NCBI GenBank assembly: GCA_020853525.1
Contig: JADYYS010000036.1
Span: 62,001-126,000, forward strand
Origin: Ardenticatenales bacterium
GTDB lineage: Bacteria > Chloroflexota > Anaerolineae > Epilineales > Epilineaceae
Length of the DNA: 64,000 nt
Reading direction: 5' to 3'
Below the pieces are notes generated by a model that was given only the letters and a program-made list of their open reading frames with translations, did no database searches and was not told the origin of the DNA. Of this stretch, positions 35,667 through 43,869 are shown piece by piece. A program made the translations under genes and the position numbers. Positions within the stretch are counted from its first letter, which is position 1, and every line of letters starts with the position of its first letter.

Positions 35667-35751
35667 TGTAGGGGCACGGCATGCCGTGCCCTGTCTTCCG
35701 CCGTGCGTCATCCGTTCGGCGGGCCTGGGCACGGCATGCCGTGCCCCTACA
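35667..35751. repeat. Inverted pair of GTAGGGGC palindromes (BIME-like)
   Basis: Each of the 25-base arms 35667-35691 and 35727-35751 contains the perfect 20-bp palindrome GGGCACGGCATGCCGTGCCC, and the arms are exact inverted copies of each other. The outer ends read TGTAGGGGC and GCCCCTACA. The 35-base centre is unique. The remainder of the 35507-35864 gap holds no gene I can support. Confidence 0.85.
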
Positions 35752-35864
35752 CGCCGGACCTTGGCATGCCGCGCGCACTCCGTTGACCCGGCGCGATCCC
35801 CCGCCGTAGAATCGCGGCGTACTTGTCGTCGTCCGGATACGCAGCTTGCCAACAGGAGTGCCCC

Positions 35865-37079
35865 GTGCGCGTTTCGTCGTTCGTTCCCGGCGCTGCGGCC
35901 CTCGCGGCCGCCGTCGTCCTGACTGCCTCCGCCGCCTCGCCGGCACATGCCGCGCCCGCAACCGTCCCCGCCGTGCAGGCCGGCTGTGCCGGCAACCTCC
36001 TCCAGAATCCCGGCTTCGAAGGCCCCTCGCACAAGACCGAGTCCGAGGGCACCAGCCTGTCGTCGGCCGTCGGCAACGGCTGGTCGCCGTGGTTCGTGCG
36101 CGGCAACGCCACCTGGAACCGCGAGCCTGAGTTCAAGGTGGAGCAGACGGCCATCGGCGGCGACTGGGCGCGCGTCCACTCCGGCGCGAACAGCATGAAG
36201 TGGTTCACGACCTGGGGCACGCACACCGCCGGCGTCTACCAGAAGGTCGCGGCGCGGCCCGGAACGGCCTACACGTTCAGCATCTTCGCCCAGGCCTACA
36301 GCGGCGAGGGCGATGCGTTCGATCCGGTGCGCCGGACGTTCATCTCCGACATGGAGAAGCCGGGCAACTACGAAATCCGTGTCGGCATCGACCCGACGGG
36401 CGCCGTTCCGCAGATGGGTTCGGCGCCGCCGGCCTCCGTCGTCTGGTCGGCACCCGTCCGTACCGTCGATGCGTGGGTGAATCTCGCCGTGTCCGCCGTC
36501 GCAAAGAGCGGTTCGGTCACGGTCTACACCCACAGCTCGATGGAGTTCCCGGTCAAGCACAACGACTCGTTCTGGGACGACGCATGCTTGCGCGTCGGCA
36601 ACTTCGCGCCGGCCGGTGGCGTGATCGGCGGCGTCACGACATCGGCGGCGCCCGTTGCGCCGGCGGCGCCCGCGGGCGCCAAGGCGGCGAGCGGCGCGGC
36701 GGCGACCGGCGCGACAACGGGTGCTGCGACGCGTTCGACGACCGCCGCATCGACCCCCGGCGGCGGCAGCCTCGAGGGCAACCCGGCCGGCGCCTCGGCC
36801 GACCTCTCGTTCAACGTCGTTCGGGGCACGAACTACAACGTCACGATTCACGGCGCCATCGACGCCCCGGCCAGCTGGAACGGCGCCGGGTTCGGCGTCT
36901 GGGGCCCGTTCGGCAAGCTGGGCCAGGCCGCGCTCGGCAACGGCAACGCCACCGTCGAGTTCACACCCTCGTTCGACGGAACGGTGAACGTCCAGGTGTT
37001 CAACTACCTGCCGGGCCGCATCCTTACGTACCGCGTCGTCTCGATGGGCGCGGCGGGTGGGGGCACCAGCGCCCAATAA
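35865..37079 (+). CDS. Secreted protein with carbohydrate-binding-like N-terminal domain
   Basis: 404 residues from a GTG preceded by AGGAG with seven bases of spacing; the in-frame ATG at 35823 lacks one. Signal peptide 'VRVSSFVPGAAALAAAVVLTASAASPAHA'. The mature part starts with the 'NLLQNPGFEGP' motif typical of galactose-binding-like/CBM jelly rolls, continuing 'TWNREPEFKVEQT...QKVAARPGTAYTFSIFAQAY'. An Ala/Thr-rich linker (about 260-305) leads to a second small beta domain ('DLSFNVVRGTNYNVTIHGAIDAP'). Probably binds polysaccharide or attaches to the surface. A hairpin terminator follows at 37174-37204. Confidence 0.8.
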   Translation: MRVSSFVPGAAALAAAVVLTASAASPAHAAPATVPAVQAGCAGNLLQNPGFEGPSHKTESEGTSLSSAVGNGWSPWFVRGNATWNREPEFKVEQTAIGGDWARVHSGANSMKWFTTWGTHTAGVYQKVAARPGTAYTFSIFAQAYSGEGDAFDPVRRTFISDMEKPGNYEIRVGIDPTGAVPQMGSAPPASVVWSAPVRTVDAWVNLAVSAVAKSGSVTVYTHSSMEFPVKHNDSFWDDACLRVGNFAPAGGVIGGVTTSAAPVAPAAPAGAKAASGAAATGATTGAATRSTTAASTPGGGSLEGNPAGASADLSFNVVRGTNYNVTIHGAIDAPASWNGAGFGVWGPFGKLGQAALGNGNATVEFTPSFDGTVNVQVFNYLPGRILTYRVVSMGAAGGGTSAQ

Positions 37080-37115
37080 CCGCTCCGGCAGCCGCTCCGA
37101 CAGCCGCTCCGGCAA
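37080..37115 (+). repeat. 12-bp direct repeat, three copies
   Basis: CCGCTCCGGCAG, CCGCTCCGACAG and CCGCTCCGGCAA in tandem directly after the stop codon of the secreted protein gene. Confidence 0.75.
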
Positions 37116-37173
37116 GTGCCAACGAACGCCGCTTCGGCTCGGCAACCGACGGTGCGCTGAAGAACGACATCGG

Positions 37174-37204
37174 GAGGGCGGCGACCACACGGGTCGCCGC
37201 CCTC
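37174..37204 (+). terminator. Hairpin terminator
   Basis: Perfect 13-bp stem (GAGGGCGGCGACC and complement) with a five-base loop, 95 bases after the secreted protein gene. The following sequence is TCCCGTTG rather than a T-run, so its strength is uncertain. Confidence 0.6.
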
Positions 37205-37337
37205 TCCCGTTGCCGACTTGACCAGCGCGGCTGCACCACCCTCGTCGTGCCCGATCGCCCCTCGTCCTTGTCGCGCCGCCGTGACCCCCACCCGCCCTCC
37301 GCCCATGTGTTCGTCACGCACGAGGAGGACGAAGACC

Positions 37338-38942
37338 ATGGGCGATCGGAACCCGGCACGGCTCTCGCGGCGGCAGCTCGTCGGCCTCGGCAGCCGCCGC
37401 TCCCGCAGCGCCGTGCGCACCCGCGACAACGACGCTCCGCCACGCGCCTGGCTGGCGGCCGACAGCGCACAGATGCCGCCCCCCGACCCCGCCGTCCACC
37501 TCCTCAGCCGCGCCGCATTCGGTCCATCGGCCGACGACCTCGCGGAAGTGCGGGCCATGGGCACGACGGCATGGATCGACGCCCAGCTCGAGCCGGCCAG
37601 AATCGACGATTCGGCGGTCGAGAAGGCGGTGCTGGCCGGTCTTCCGACGCTCGGCATGTCGCTGAACGAGCTGTCGCAGACGACGATCCGCACGTACCAC
37701 ATCCCGGACGCCCTGAACGCGGCGATGTTCTATCGCCAGACGTTCAGCCGGCGCAGGCTGTTCGAGGTCATGGTCGACTTCTGGAGCGACCACTTCTCGA
37801 TCTACCAGCTCCAGGAGGGCGTCGACTACTACAAGACCGTCGACGACCGCGAGACGATCCGGCCGCATGCGCTCGGCCGCTTTCGCGACCTGCTGAGCGC
37901 CTCGGCCCACAGCCCGGCGATGCTGATTTACCTGAACAACATCGAGAACGTCAAGGGCAAGCCGAACGAGAACTACGCCCGTGAGATCATGGAACTCCAC
38001 ACGCTCGGCGTGGCCGTCGACGGGGTGCCGTACACCGAGCGCGACGTCCTCGAGGTGGCCCGTTGCTTCACCGGCTGGACCCGCAACCTGAAGTGGCAGG
38101 ACCCGGTGTACGGCACGTTCCTGTTCAAGCCGCAGGACCACGACGATGCTCCGAAGACCGTCCTCGGCCACGCCATTCCGGCCGGCGGCGGCATCCAGGA
38201 CGGCCTGATCGTCCTCGACCTCCTGTGCAACCACCCGGCGACGCCCCGCTTCCTGGCCGCCAAGCTCGTCCGCCGCTTCGTCGCCGACGACCCCGAGGCG
38301 GCCGCTCCCGCGCTCGTGGCGCACGTCGCCGACGTCTATCGCCGGACGGACGGCCACATCGGGGCGATGGTGCGCGCGATCCTCACGTCGGACGACTTCG
38401 CGGGCGCGTTCGGCCGGCACGGCGGCAAGCTCGCGCGCCCGATCGACCTGGCGGTGCGGATGATGCGGGCCGTCGGCACGCCGCGCCACCTGCTCGAGCC
38501 CGCGCTCGGCGACCGGTCGATGGCCTTCACGCTGTGGTATGAGCACCTCGTCGGCTACAACGGCCACATGTTCAAGCTCGGCCAGATCCCGTTCGCCTGG
38601 TTGACGCCGGACGGCTACCCGGACGTCAATCTCCCGTGGACGTCGGCCGCCGGCATGCTGCACCGCTGGAACCTGGCGTTCGCGATCGCCCGCGGATCGA
38701 CCGTGCCCGGCTACAGGCCCCACGAACACCGGCCCGACAACGTCGTCGGCGCGGACGCGATCGCCGATCACTGGATCCTCACCCTCCTCGGCCGCCCGAT
38801 GCTGGCCGAGGACCGAGCGATCGTCGTCGACTGCTTGAACGGCGCCGGCGCCGACCCGAACGATCCGGGACGGTCGGCGGGGCAGGACGAGCTGCGCGCG
38901 GTGGCGTTGATCCTGGCGAGCCCCTACATGCAATGGAAGTAG
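37338..38942 (+). CDS. DUF1800 domain protein
   Basis: 534 residues. DUF1800 signatures: 'HLLSRAAFGPSADDLAEVRAMGTTAWIDAQL' near the N-terminus, 'EVMVDFWSDHFSIY', 'NENYAREIMELHTLGVDG'-type 'NENYAREIMELHTLGVAV', 'VLEVARCFTGWT', 'FLAAKLVRRFVADDP' and C-terminal 'LILASPYMQWK'. The N-terminus has a twin-arginine-like 'SRRQLVGLG', so export of the folded protein by Tat is possible. DUF1800 proteins are usually next to a DUF1501 gene and their function is unknown; no DUF1501 gene is in this window. The ATG at 37338 has GAGGAGG upstream. Confidence 0.9.
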   Translation: MGDRNPARLSRRQLVGLGSRRSRSAVRTRDNDAPPRAWLAADSAQMPPPDPAVHLLSRAAFGPSADDLAEVRAMGTTAWIDAQLEPARIDDSAVEKAVLAGLPTLGMSLNELSQTTIRTYHIPDALNAAMFYRQTFSRRRLFEVMVDFWSDHFSIYQLQEGVDYYKTVDDRETIRPHALGRFRDLLSASAHSPAMLIYLNNIENVKGKPNENYAREIMELHTLGVAVDGVPYTERDVLEVARCFTGWTRNLKWQDPVYGTFLFKPQDHDDAPKTVLGHAIPAGGGIQDGLIVLDLLCNHPATPRFLAAKLVRRFVADDPEAAAPALVAHVADVYRRTDGHIGAMVRAILTSDDFAGAFGRHGGKLARPIDLAVRMMRAVGTPRHLLEPALGDRSMAFTLWYEHLVGYNGHMFKLGQIPFAWLTPDGYPDVNLPWTSAAGMLHRWNLAFAIARGSTVPGYRPHEHRPDNVVGADAIADHWILTLLGRPMLAEDRAIVVDCLNGAGADPNDPGRSAGQDELRAVALILASPYMQWK

Positions 38943-38988
38943 GCGCAGAAGCCGCCGCAATGGAAGCAGCTGCCGGCCGGGAACGCGC

Positions 38989-41079
38989 TCAGCGCCCCGC
39001 CAGGTCGGCATCGATGCCCATGCCCGCGCCGACGCTCACCCAACCCACATCGACCAGGGCACCGAGCGCGTTCCCGGCCGCATCGACGAGCCCGACGACG
39101 ATCCGCACCGGACCGTCCGCGGCCATCGGCAGCCGCAGCCCGTGCCGGTCGTCCAGCGTCTCGCCCGCGCCCCAGCTCGACGTCGGCCGGCTCTCGCCCA
39201 CCGGCACGGCGTCGCGCTGCGCCACGGTGCGGCCGCGGCTGTCGACGAGCCGGACGACGACGCGTGCGTCGCCCGCGGGCACCGCATCCGCCCGCCAGCG
39301 CAGCGCAACGGCGACATTGCCCCCCCTCGGCACGGTCGACGTGTACCGCGCCCGGCGCAGCACGATGCCGTCGCCGAACGCGACGGCCGGCTCGAACGCG
39401 CGCGTCCTGTCGGTCGGCGCGTCGACATAGCCGACGAGCAGCGTGTCGCCGACCCAACGGCCGGCGGTCGGGAACAGCTCGTCGTCCGCCCACGCCTTGA
39501 GCGACGCGGTGTCGGACGCGGCGGTTCCCTTGTAGAGCGCCAGCCAGAGCGCCGCCGTGCCGACGTCGTCGCCGCGGAGCGCCGTCTCGTACGCATCCTC
39601 GACGCGCCGGATCGCCGGCTTCACCGGCTCGTGCACGGGATCCCAGAGCTGGGCGTACGTCCACGAGGGGCTGCCGCCATCGCTGCCGTCGGTGTCGTTG
39701 GTGCCGTCGCGATCGGTACCGGCCGCTGCGGCGCTGTCGTATGCCCCCGCCATGCTGAGGATGTTGAACGCCACGACGTCACCCGGCCGCGCCAGCTCGG
39801 CGACCGCTCGGTGGATCGCACCCGGATCGTACGCTTCGAACCACTCCGCCGACCGCGCGTAGATCGCGCCCGAGAGCGTCGGCCACGCGGCGGCGACCAG
39901 CGCCACGATCGCCGGAACCACCGTCCAACGCCGACGAACCGCCCCGGCCGCCGCCCAGCCGATCCCGAGCGCCACGAACGGCGTCGCCACCGTGGCGTAG
40001 CGGGGGGCGAACATGTGCGCCCGCGCGCCGACGGCAACGGCGGCGCAGACGAGGACGATCGGCAGCCCCGTCGCCGCCAGCCGCCCGCGCGCCGAGACGC
40101 TCGCAGGCACGCCGTAGAGGGCGCGTCCGAGCGCGACGGCCAACCCGACGGCGACGCACCCCGCCAAGACCGGCCCGCCGGTGTTCACGAACAGCAGCGC
40201 GCGCCACCCGGCCGCCATGAGCGCCGCCACCGACGCGCCCGGCGCAGCGCCGTCGACCGCACGATCCGCCATCCGCGCCGCGAGCGGCGGCAGCGCGAAG
40301 ATCAGCCACGGCGCCACGAGCCCGGCCGTCGCGCCGACCCATGCAAGCCACCGGCGCCACGTCGTCGCCGGGCGCACGCCGAGGGCCGCGAGGCCCATCC
40401 CGGCGAGGGCGAAACCGCTGTAGTAGAACGACAGGAGCGCTCCGGCGCTGCCGGCGACGGCCACAGCCACGGCCACGCCGCGCGCGCGCCGTCGCGCCTT
40501 CCGGCGCGGGCCGCCGACTTCGAGCCAGGCGGCGACGCCCCACGCGGCCGCGAGGACGCCGACCGCCGCCGGCGCGTACATCCGCCCGACGCCGGCGTAG
40601 TAGACGAGCGGCGGCGCAACCGCGGCGGCAACCGCGGCCACCCAGCCGGCCCAGCGGCGGGCGCCGTCGCCTTCATCGCCGCGGCCGTCCGCCGGCCACC
40701 ACGCCCGCGCCGCCGCCGCCGCCAGCGGGACGGCCATCACCGCGGCAAGCACCGAGAGCGCCCGTACGGCCAGCGGCGTCGTGCCGAGCGCCCCGACCCA
40801 TACGTGCAGCAGCCCGTAATACAGCGGCGGATGCACGTCGAGCGCCGTCAGCCGCAGCGCATCGCCCACGGGCAGCCGGGCAAGGGCGATGCTCCAGCCC
40901 TCGTCCCACTGGAGCGGCTGGTGCGCGATGCCCGGAACGCGAGCGGAAAGGCCGATGAGCGTGAGGCCGACGAGGACGGCTCGATCACGCGCCGCGCTCC
41001 GCAGCGGAGCGAAGGCGCCGCGGTCGGCGCGGGCACCCGCCGGATCGACAAGTGGACGTGCGCGTGGTGGATGGTGCAT
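38989..41079 (-). CDS. GT-C glycosyltransferase (GT39/ArnT-like)
   Basis: 696 residues with roughly ten to twelve membrane helices. The first extracytoplasmic loop has the GT-C acidic motif 'QPLQWDEGWSIALARLP' (Asp-Glu), followed by 'DVHPPLYYGLLHVW', both typical of dolichyl/undecaprenyl-phosphate-sugar mannosyltransferase-like enzymes. After 'APRYATVATPFVALGIGW' a soluble C-terminal region of about 250 residues ends with beta-rich sequence ('AVALRWRADAVPAGDARVVVRLVD'). It probably moves a sugar from a polyprenyl-phosphate donor to an extracytoplasmic acceptor. The start is uncertain: ATG 41079 is chosen (N-terminus 'MHHPPRARP'), while the ORF also allows ATG 41118. No SD is clear for either. 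Confidence 0.82.
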   Translation of the reverse strand: MHHPPRARPLVDPAGARADRGAFAPLRSAARDRAVLVGLTLIGLSARVPGIAHQPLQWDEGWSIALARLPVGDALRLTALDVHPPLYYGLLHVWVGALGTTPLAVRALSVLAAVMAVPLAAAAARAWWPADGRGDEGDGARRWAGWVAAVAAAVAPPLVYYAGVGRMYAPAAVGVLAAAWGVAAWLEVGGPRRKARRRARGVAVAVAVAGSAGALLSFYYSGFALAGMGLAALGVRPATTWRRWLAWVGATAGLVAPWLIFALPPLAARMADRAVDGAAPGASVAALMAAGWRALLFVNTGGPVLAGCVAVGLAVALGRALYGVPASVSARGRLAATGLPIVLVCAAVAVGARAHMFAPRYATVATPFVALGIGWAAAGAVRRRWTVVPAIVALVAAAWPTLSGAIYARSAEWFEAYDPGAIHRAVAELARPGDVVAFNILSMAGAYDSAAAAGTDRDGTNDTDGSDGGSPSWTYAQLWDPVHEPVKPAIRRVEDAYETALRGDDVGTAALWLALYKGTAASDTASLKAWADDELFPTAGRWVGDTLLVGYVDAPTDRTRAFEPAVAFGDGIVLRRARYTSTVPRGGNVAVALRWRADAVPAGDARVVVRLVDSRGRTVAQRDAVPVGESRPTSSWGAGETLDDRHGLRLPMAADGPVRIVVGLVDAAGNALGALVDVGWVSVGAGMGIDADLAGR

Positions 41080-41154
41080 GCCCCGAGGGTACCGCGGGTT
41101 CCCGCCCGGCGCGAGCATCGGCCAACGTTCGGACCCGGTCTTTGCGGCTTGCCG

Positions 41155-41199
41155 TGGACAACGACTTGTCTATTCTGTATAATCGGATCGTCTTATCCG
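41155..41199 (+). promoter_or_regulatory. Strong promoter with start-site palindrome for the Rrf2 gene
   Basis: TGGACA (41155-41160), exactly 17 bases, then TATAAT (41178-41183): near-consensus housekeeping promoter. CGGAT-N6-ATCCG (41184-41199) is an inverted repeat right at the expected start site, a plausible Rrf2 autoregulatory operator. Confidence 0.75.
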
Positions 41200-41216
41200 C
41201 TATTGGGGAGTGCGCC

Positions 41217-41663
41217 ATGCTTTCACAGACCGCCGAGTACGCCTTGCGGGCCGTCGTCTGCCTTGGCGCGCGCCCCGACAAGGCGCAGACCGCACAGGCG
41301 ATCGCCGCGTACAGCCAGGTGCCGGCGCCCTACTTGGCGAAGATCCTCAAGGATCTCGCCCGCGTCGGCCTGCTGCGCTCCCAACGCGGGCGGGAAGGCG
41401 GCTTCACGCTGGCGCGGCCGGCCGGCGAGATGTCGGTGCTGAGCGTCGTGAACGCGATCGACCCGCTCAAGCGCATCCTCGTCTGCCCGCTCGATCGCCC
41501 GGAGCACAGCGGCCAGCTCTGCCCGCTCCACCAACGCCTCGACGAGGCCGCCGCCTACCTCGAGCGGTCGTTCGCCGCATGGACGATCGCCGATCTCGTC
41601 ACCGCGGGCTCGCTGCAGCCGCTCAGCTGTCAGTTCCCGGTCCCGGACCCATCGGACGCGTGA
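41217..41663 (+). CDS. Rrf2-family transcriptional regulator
   Basis: 148 residues, ATG preceded by GGGGAG. Winged-helix N-terminus 'TAEYALRAVVCLGARPDKAQTAQAIAAYSQVPAPYLAKILKDLARVGLLRSQRGREGGFTLARP', the Rrf2 hallmark. The cofactor region has 'LVCPLDRPEHSGQLCPLHQRL' and a C-terminal 'LSCQF', i.e. several cysteines that could hold an Fe-S cluster as in NsrR/IscR; the spacing is not that of IscR, so the signal is undecided. It lies 42 bases upstream of a Kelch protein gene, likely co-transcribed from the strong promoter. The ORF continues upstream of 41217 but the SD and promoter fix this start. Confidence 0.9.
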   Translation: MLSQTAEYALRAVVCLGARPDKAQTAQAIAAYSQVPAPYLAKILKDLARVGLLRSQRGREGGFTLARPAGEMSVLSVVNAIDPLKRILVCPLDRPEHSGQLCPLHQRLDEAAAYLERSFAAWTIADLVTAGSLQPLSCQFPVPDPSDA

Positions 41664-41705
41664 ACCCGCGCCGCACTGCGCGGCGCTGAACAAGAAGGAT
41701 GAGGG

Positions 41706-43301
41706 ATGAACGCGACACTGGCTCGAAGAACCATCCGAAGCACGGCGTTCGGCTTGGCGGCGATCGGCTTATTGGCCGCGGCGTTCGGTGCGTCGCACGG
41801 CAGCATCGCGCGCGCCGCGCCGCCGATGCCCACGGAGCGGATCCAGGCCGACAATGCGTGTTACGTCAAGCTACCCGACCTGCCGCAGGCGCGCTACGGC
41901 GGCTTCGGCGGCTACAACGAAAAGACGGGCGTGATGACGTTCGCCGGCGGCGGGATCGCGCTGACGGCCGACAACTCCGTGTCGGACCACGATCTGTACG
42001 CGATCAAGCTCGACGGCGCAATGGCGTCGTGGAACACCGTCATGTACGGCGGGGACGAAGGCTACACGCGCGAGAACAACAAGGGCTGCCGCGAGATGGC
42101 CACCGCCAAGGTCGCCGACGGCGTCTGGGCGTCCGTGCTCGGCACGGGCGGCTGCGACAACGGCCACGTGGACGCGGCGACCAAGTCCGGTGGGGACGTC
42201 CGTCTGCTCTCGATCGGCAGTTCGCCCGACGCCAAGGGCGTTCGCTGGCTGCCCGACAGCTTGAACGTCGGCAGCGTACCGGCGGATGTAGCCGCCCAGG
42301 CGGGTCGGCTGACGCACCTGTGGGCGGTCGTCGACTCGCAGCGCGGCCGCGCCGTGTTCGGGCAGGGCACGTTCAACACGCTGTCCGAGGCCGCCTCGCA
42401 GGACGGGGTCTGGACCGCCGCGCCGTCCGGCACGAAGTGGAACGTGCGCGAGATGCGCACCGGCGGAACGATGCCGGCGCGGCGCTACGGCGCGTGCGCT
42501 GCGTACGTCTACGACAAGGGCCTCGGGCTCGACGGCGTCTTCGTCGTCGGCGGTACGCCCGGCGGCGGCCGCGCGGCCTTCAAGCAGGCGCACTGGCTCG
42601 ACCTGAAGTCCGGCGGGACGTGGTCGGACGTTTCGGCGCGCTTCTCGAACTTCGACGCGTTCGGCGCGCGCGCGGACGGCGCCTGCGCCTACAACAGCAC
42701 AACGCACCAGTTCTATTCCTGGATGGGCACGGCCGACCCGAAGATCGCCGACGGCGCGACATATAGCGGCGGCGTCTGGCGCACGAACCTCGCGCCGCTC
42801 GGCCAGACCGAGGGCCAGTTGACCTGGGAGCGGTTGGCCAAGGACAACCTGCCCGGGATCACCGGACGCAGCATGGTCCCCGGGGTGTTCGACTGGGCAC
42901 AGAATCGCCTCTTCGTCATGGGCGGCCTGAACGGCACGGCCGAGCAAAGCGATGTCTGGGCGATCTACCCCGACGTCACCGGCGATGCCTGCCAGACGAT
43001 CGACCCGTACGCCCCGTTCCGCGTCGCCCCGACGCCGACGCAGCCGCCCGTCGCAACGCCCGTGCCCGGCGCGCAGCCGGAGCCGCAGGTCTGCCCGAGC
43101 GTGGAGGGCAAGGTGCCGGCGGCCATCGTGAGCGCGGCGGTCGCCAACCCGGCCGGGATCTACGGCTGGGGCATCCGGTGCTCGCCCAACCTGCCTGCCA
43201 GCCCGACGAACGGCATGCGCCGCTGGTTGACCCTGCGCAGTCCGAGCCTGCCTTTCCACCCGATGTTCAACTCGATCGTATGGAGCTGCGGCTGCCGGTA
43301 G
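41706..43301 (+). CDS. Secreted Kelch-repeat beta-propeller protein
   Basis: 531 residues. Signal peptide to about residue 37 ('STAFGLAAIGLLAAAFGASHGSIARA'). The mature part has Kelch-type blades: 'LPQARYGGFGGYNEKTGVMTFAGG', 'MPARRYGACAAYVYDKGLGLDGVFVVGG' and 'WAQNRLFVMGGLNGTAEQSDVWAI'. The C-terminus has a Pro/Thr linker ('PTPTQPPVATPVPG') followed by a Cys-containing domain of about 70 residues ('CPSVEGKVPAAIVSAAVANP...SPNLPASPTNG...SIVWSCGC'). Extracellular; ligand unknown. Close to the Rrf2 regulator, probably in its operon. A GC-rich hairpin (43390-43420) follows. Confidence 0.85.
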   Translation: MNATLARRTIRSTAFGLAAIGLLAAAFGASHGSIARAAPPMPTERIQADNACYVKLPDLPQARYGGFGGYNEKTGVMTFAGGGIALTADNSVSDHDLYAIKLDGAMASWNTVMYGGDEGYTRENNKGCREMATAKVADGVWASVLGTGGCDNGHVDAATKSGGDVRLLSIGSSPDAKGVRWLPDSLNVGSVPADVAAQAGRLTHLWAVVDSQRGRAVFGQGTFNTLSEAASQDGVWTAAPSGTKWNVREMRTGGTMPARRYGACAAYVYDKGLGLDGVFVVGGTPGGGRAAFKQAHWLDLKSGGTWSDVSARFSNFDAFGARADGACAYNSTTHQFYSWMGTADPKIADGATYSGGVWRTNLAPLGQTEGQLTWERLAKDNLPGITGRSMVPGVFDWAQNRLFVMGGLNGTAEQSDVWAIYPDVTGDACQTIDPYAPFRVAPTPTQPPVATPVPGAQPEPQVCPSVEGKVPAAIVSAAVANPAGIYGWGIRCSPNLPASPTNGMRRWLTLRSPSLPFHPMFNSIVWSCGCR

Positions 43302-43389
43302 CCGCTGCCACTGCCCGTCCCAGCCTCGACTTTCGAACGGTTGCAGGGCAGTCCACCCGCTGCCCCCACCGACCGTCTCCCCCTGTTCA

Positions 43390-43420
43390 GCGCCCCGCCG
43401 GATCCGTTCCGGCGGGGCGC
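43390..43420 (+). terminator. 13-bp GC-rich hairpin after the Kelch gene
   Basis: Perfect 13-bp stem (GCGCCCCGCCGGA and complement) with a five-base loop, about 90 bases after the Kelch stop. No T-run follows. Confidence 0.55.
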
Positions 43421-43438
43421 GCGGGGTGAAATTGGGTC

Positions 43439-43467
43439 TTGACAGGGTCCAAGAAACCACGTACACT
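43439..43467 (+). promoter_or_regulatory. Strong promoter of the leader region
   Basis: Consensus TTGACA (43439-43444), exactly 17 bases, then TACACT (43462-43467). It drives the leader with the 12-codon ORF, about 400 bases before the GNAT gene. Confidence 0.8.
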
Positions 43468-43576
43468 GCCGCCGTTGCCATGGCCGCAGTGTTGGATTTG
43501 TTCTGGGAGTCGCGACCCCTTCAGGCCGCGAGCCGTTCGACGCCGGACCGTACGACCGAACCGCAGGAGGGAACCG

Positions 43577-43615
43577 ATGACAGTGATTGGTGGCTTGGAG
43601 CGCAACCTGCGTTAG
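43577..43615 (+). CDS. 12-codon leader ORF (MTVIGGLERNLR)
   Basis: ATG with an excellent SD (AGGAGGGAACCG before it), twelve codons, TAG stop. It lies between a consensus promoter (-10 at 43467) and an intrinsic terminator whose stem starts 31 bases after the stop. The arrangement resembles leader peptides of attenuated resistance genes, or it could be a free-standing small protein or part of a small RNA. The peptide has no run of one rare amino acid, so classic amino-acid attenuation is unlikely. Translation is supported only by the SD and position. Confidence 0.55.
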   Translation: MTVIGGLERNLR

Positions 43616-43645
43616 TTCCCATCCCGACCGCGTGCGAAGCGTGTG

Positions 43646-43679
43646 GACCGTGGGGCTGACGCCCACGGTCTTTTTGTTT
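43646..43679 (+). terminator. Intrinsic terminator 1 of the leader
   Basis: GACCGTGGG pairs with CCCACGGTC (9 bp, seven-base loop), followed directly by TTTTTGTTT. Textbook Rho-independent terminator, 190 bases before the GNAT start. Confidence 0.9.
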
Positions 43680-43700
43680 CGTAACGGTCGCACTGTAATG

Positions 43701-43752
43701 CCTCTTTGAGGACTCGCCTCTTCGAGGATTGCCTCTTCCAGGCAAGTGCCTG
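43701..43752 (+). repeat. Tandem mini-hairpins between the two terminators
   Basis: CCTCTTTGAGG (43701-43711), CCTCTTCGAGG (43717-43727) and GCCTCTTCCAGGC (43731-43743) repeat with a period of about 15 bases, each able to fold into a 4-bp stem. A further CAGGC-N4-GCCTG pairing (43739-43752) competes with the third. The pattern indicates a structured RNA segment. Confidence 0.6.
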
Positions 43753-43754
43753 TC

Positions 43755-43796
43755 ACGACGCGCCGTGGGTGATCACCCCGGCGCGTCGTTTTGTTT
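43755..43796 (+). terminator. Intrinsic terminator 2 of the leader
   Basis: ACGACGCGCCG (43755-43765) pairs with CGGCGCGTCGT (43779-43789), extended inside by GGGTGATCACCC, with a single T bulge. TTTTGTTTG follows. A strong Rho-independent terminator 75 bases before the GNAT gene. Confidence 0.9.
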
Positions 43797-43869
43797 GTCG
43801 TTGACCGGTTTGGATTTGCGTTCATTGGCCCCTTGCCCGTTCCCATTCCGCTGACCAGGAGACCTTGCG

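Noticed and set aside
34179-37190. 1003-residue minus-strand ORF across two genes
   Set aside because: Arg/Gly-rich shadow covering the glycosidase and secreted-protein genes, which both have signal peptides and clear domains.
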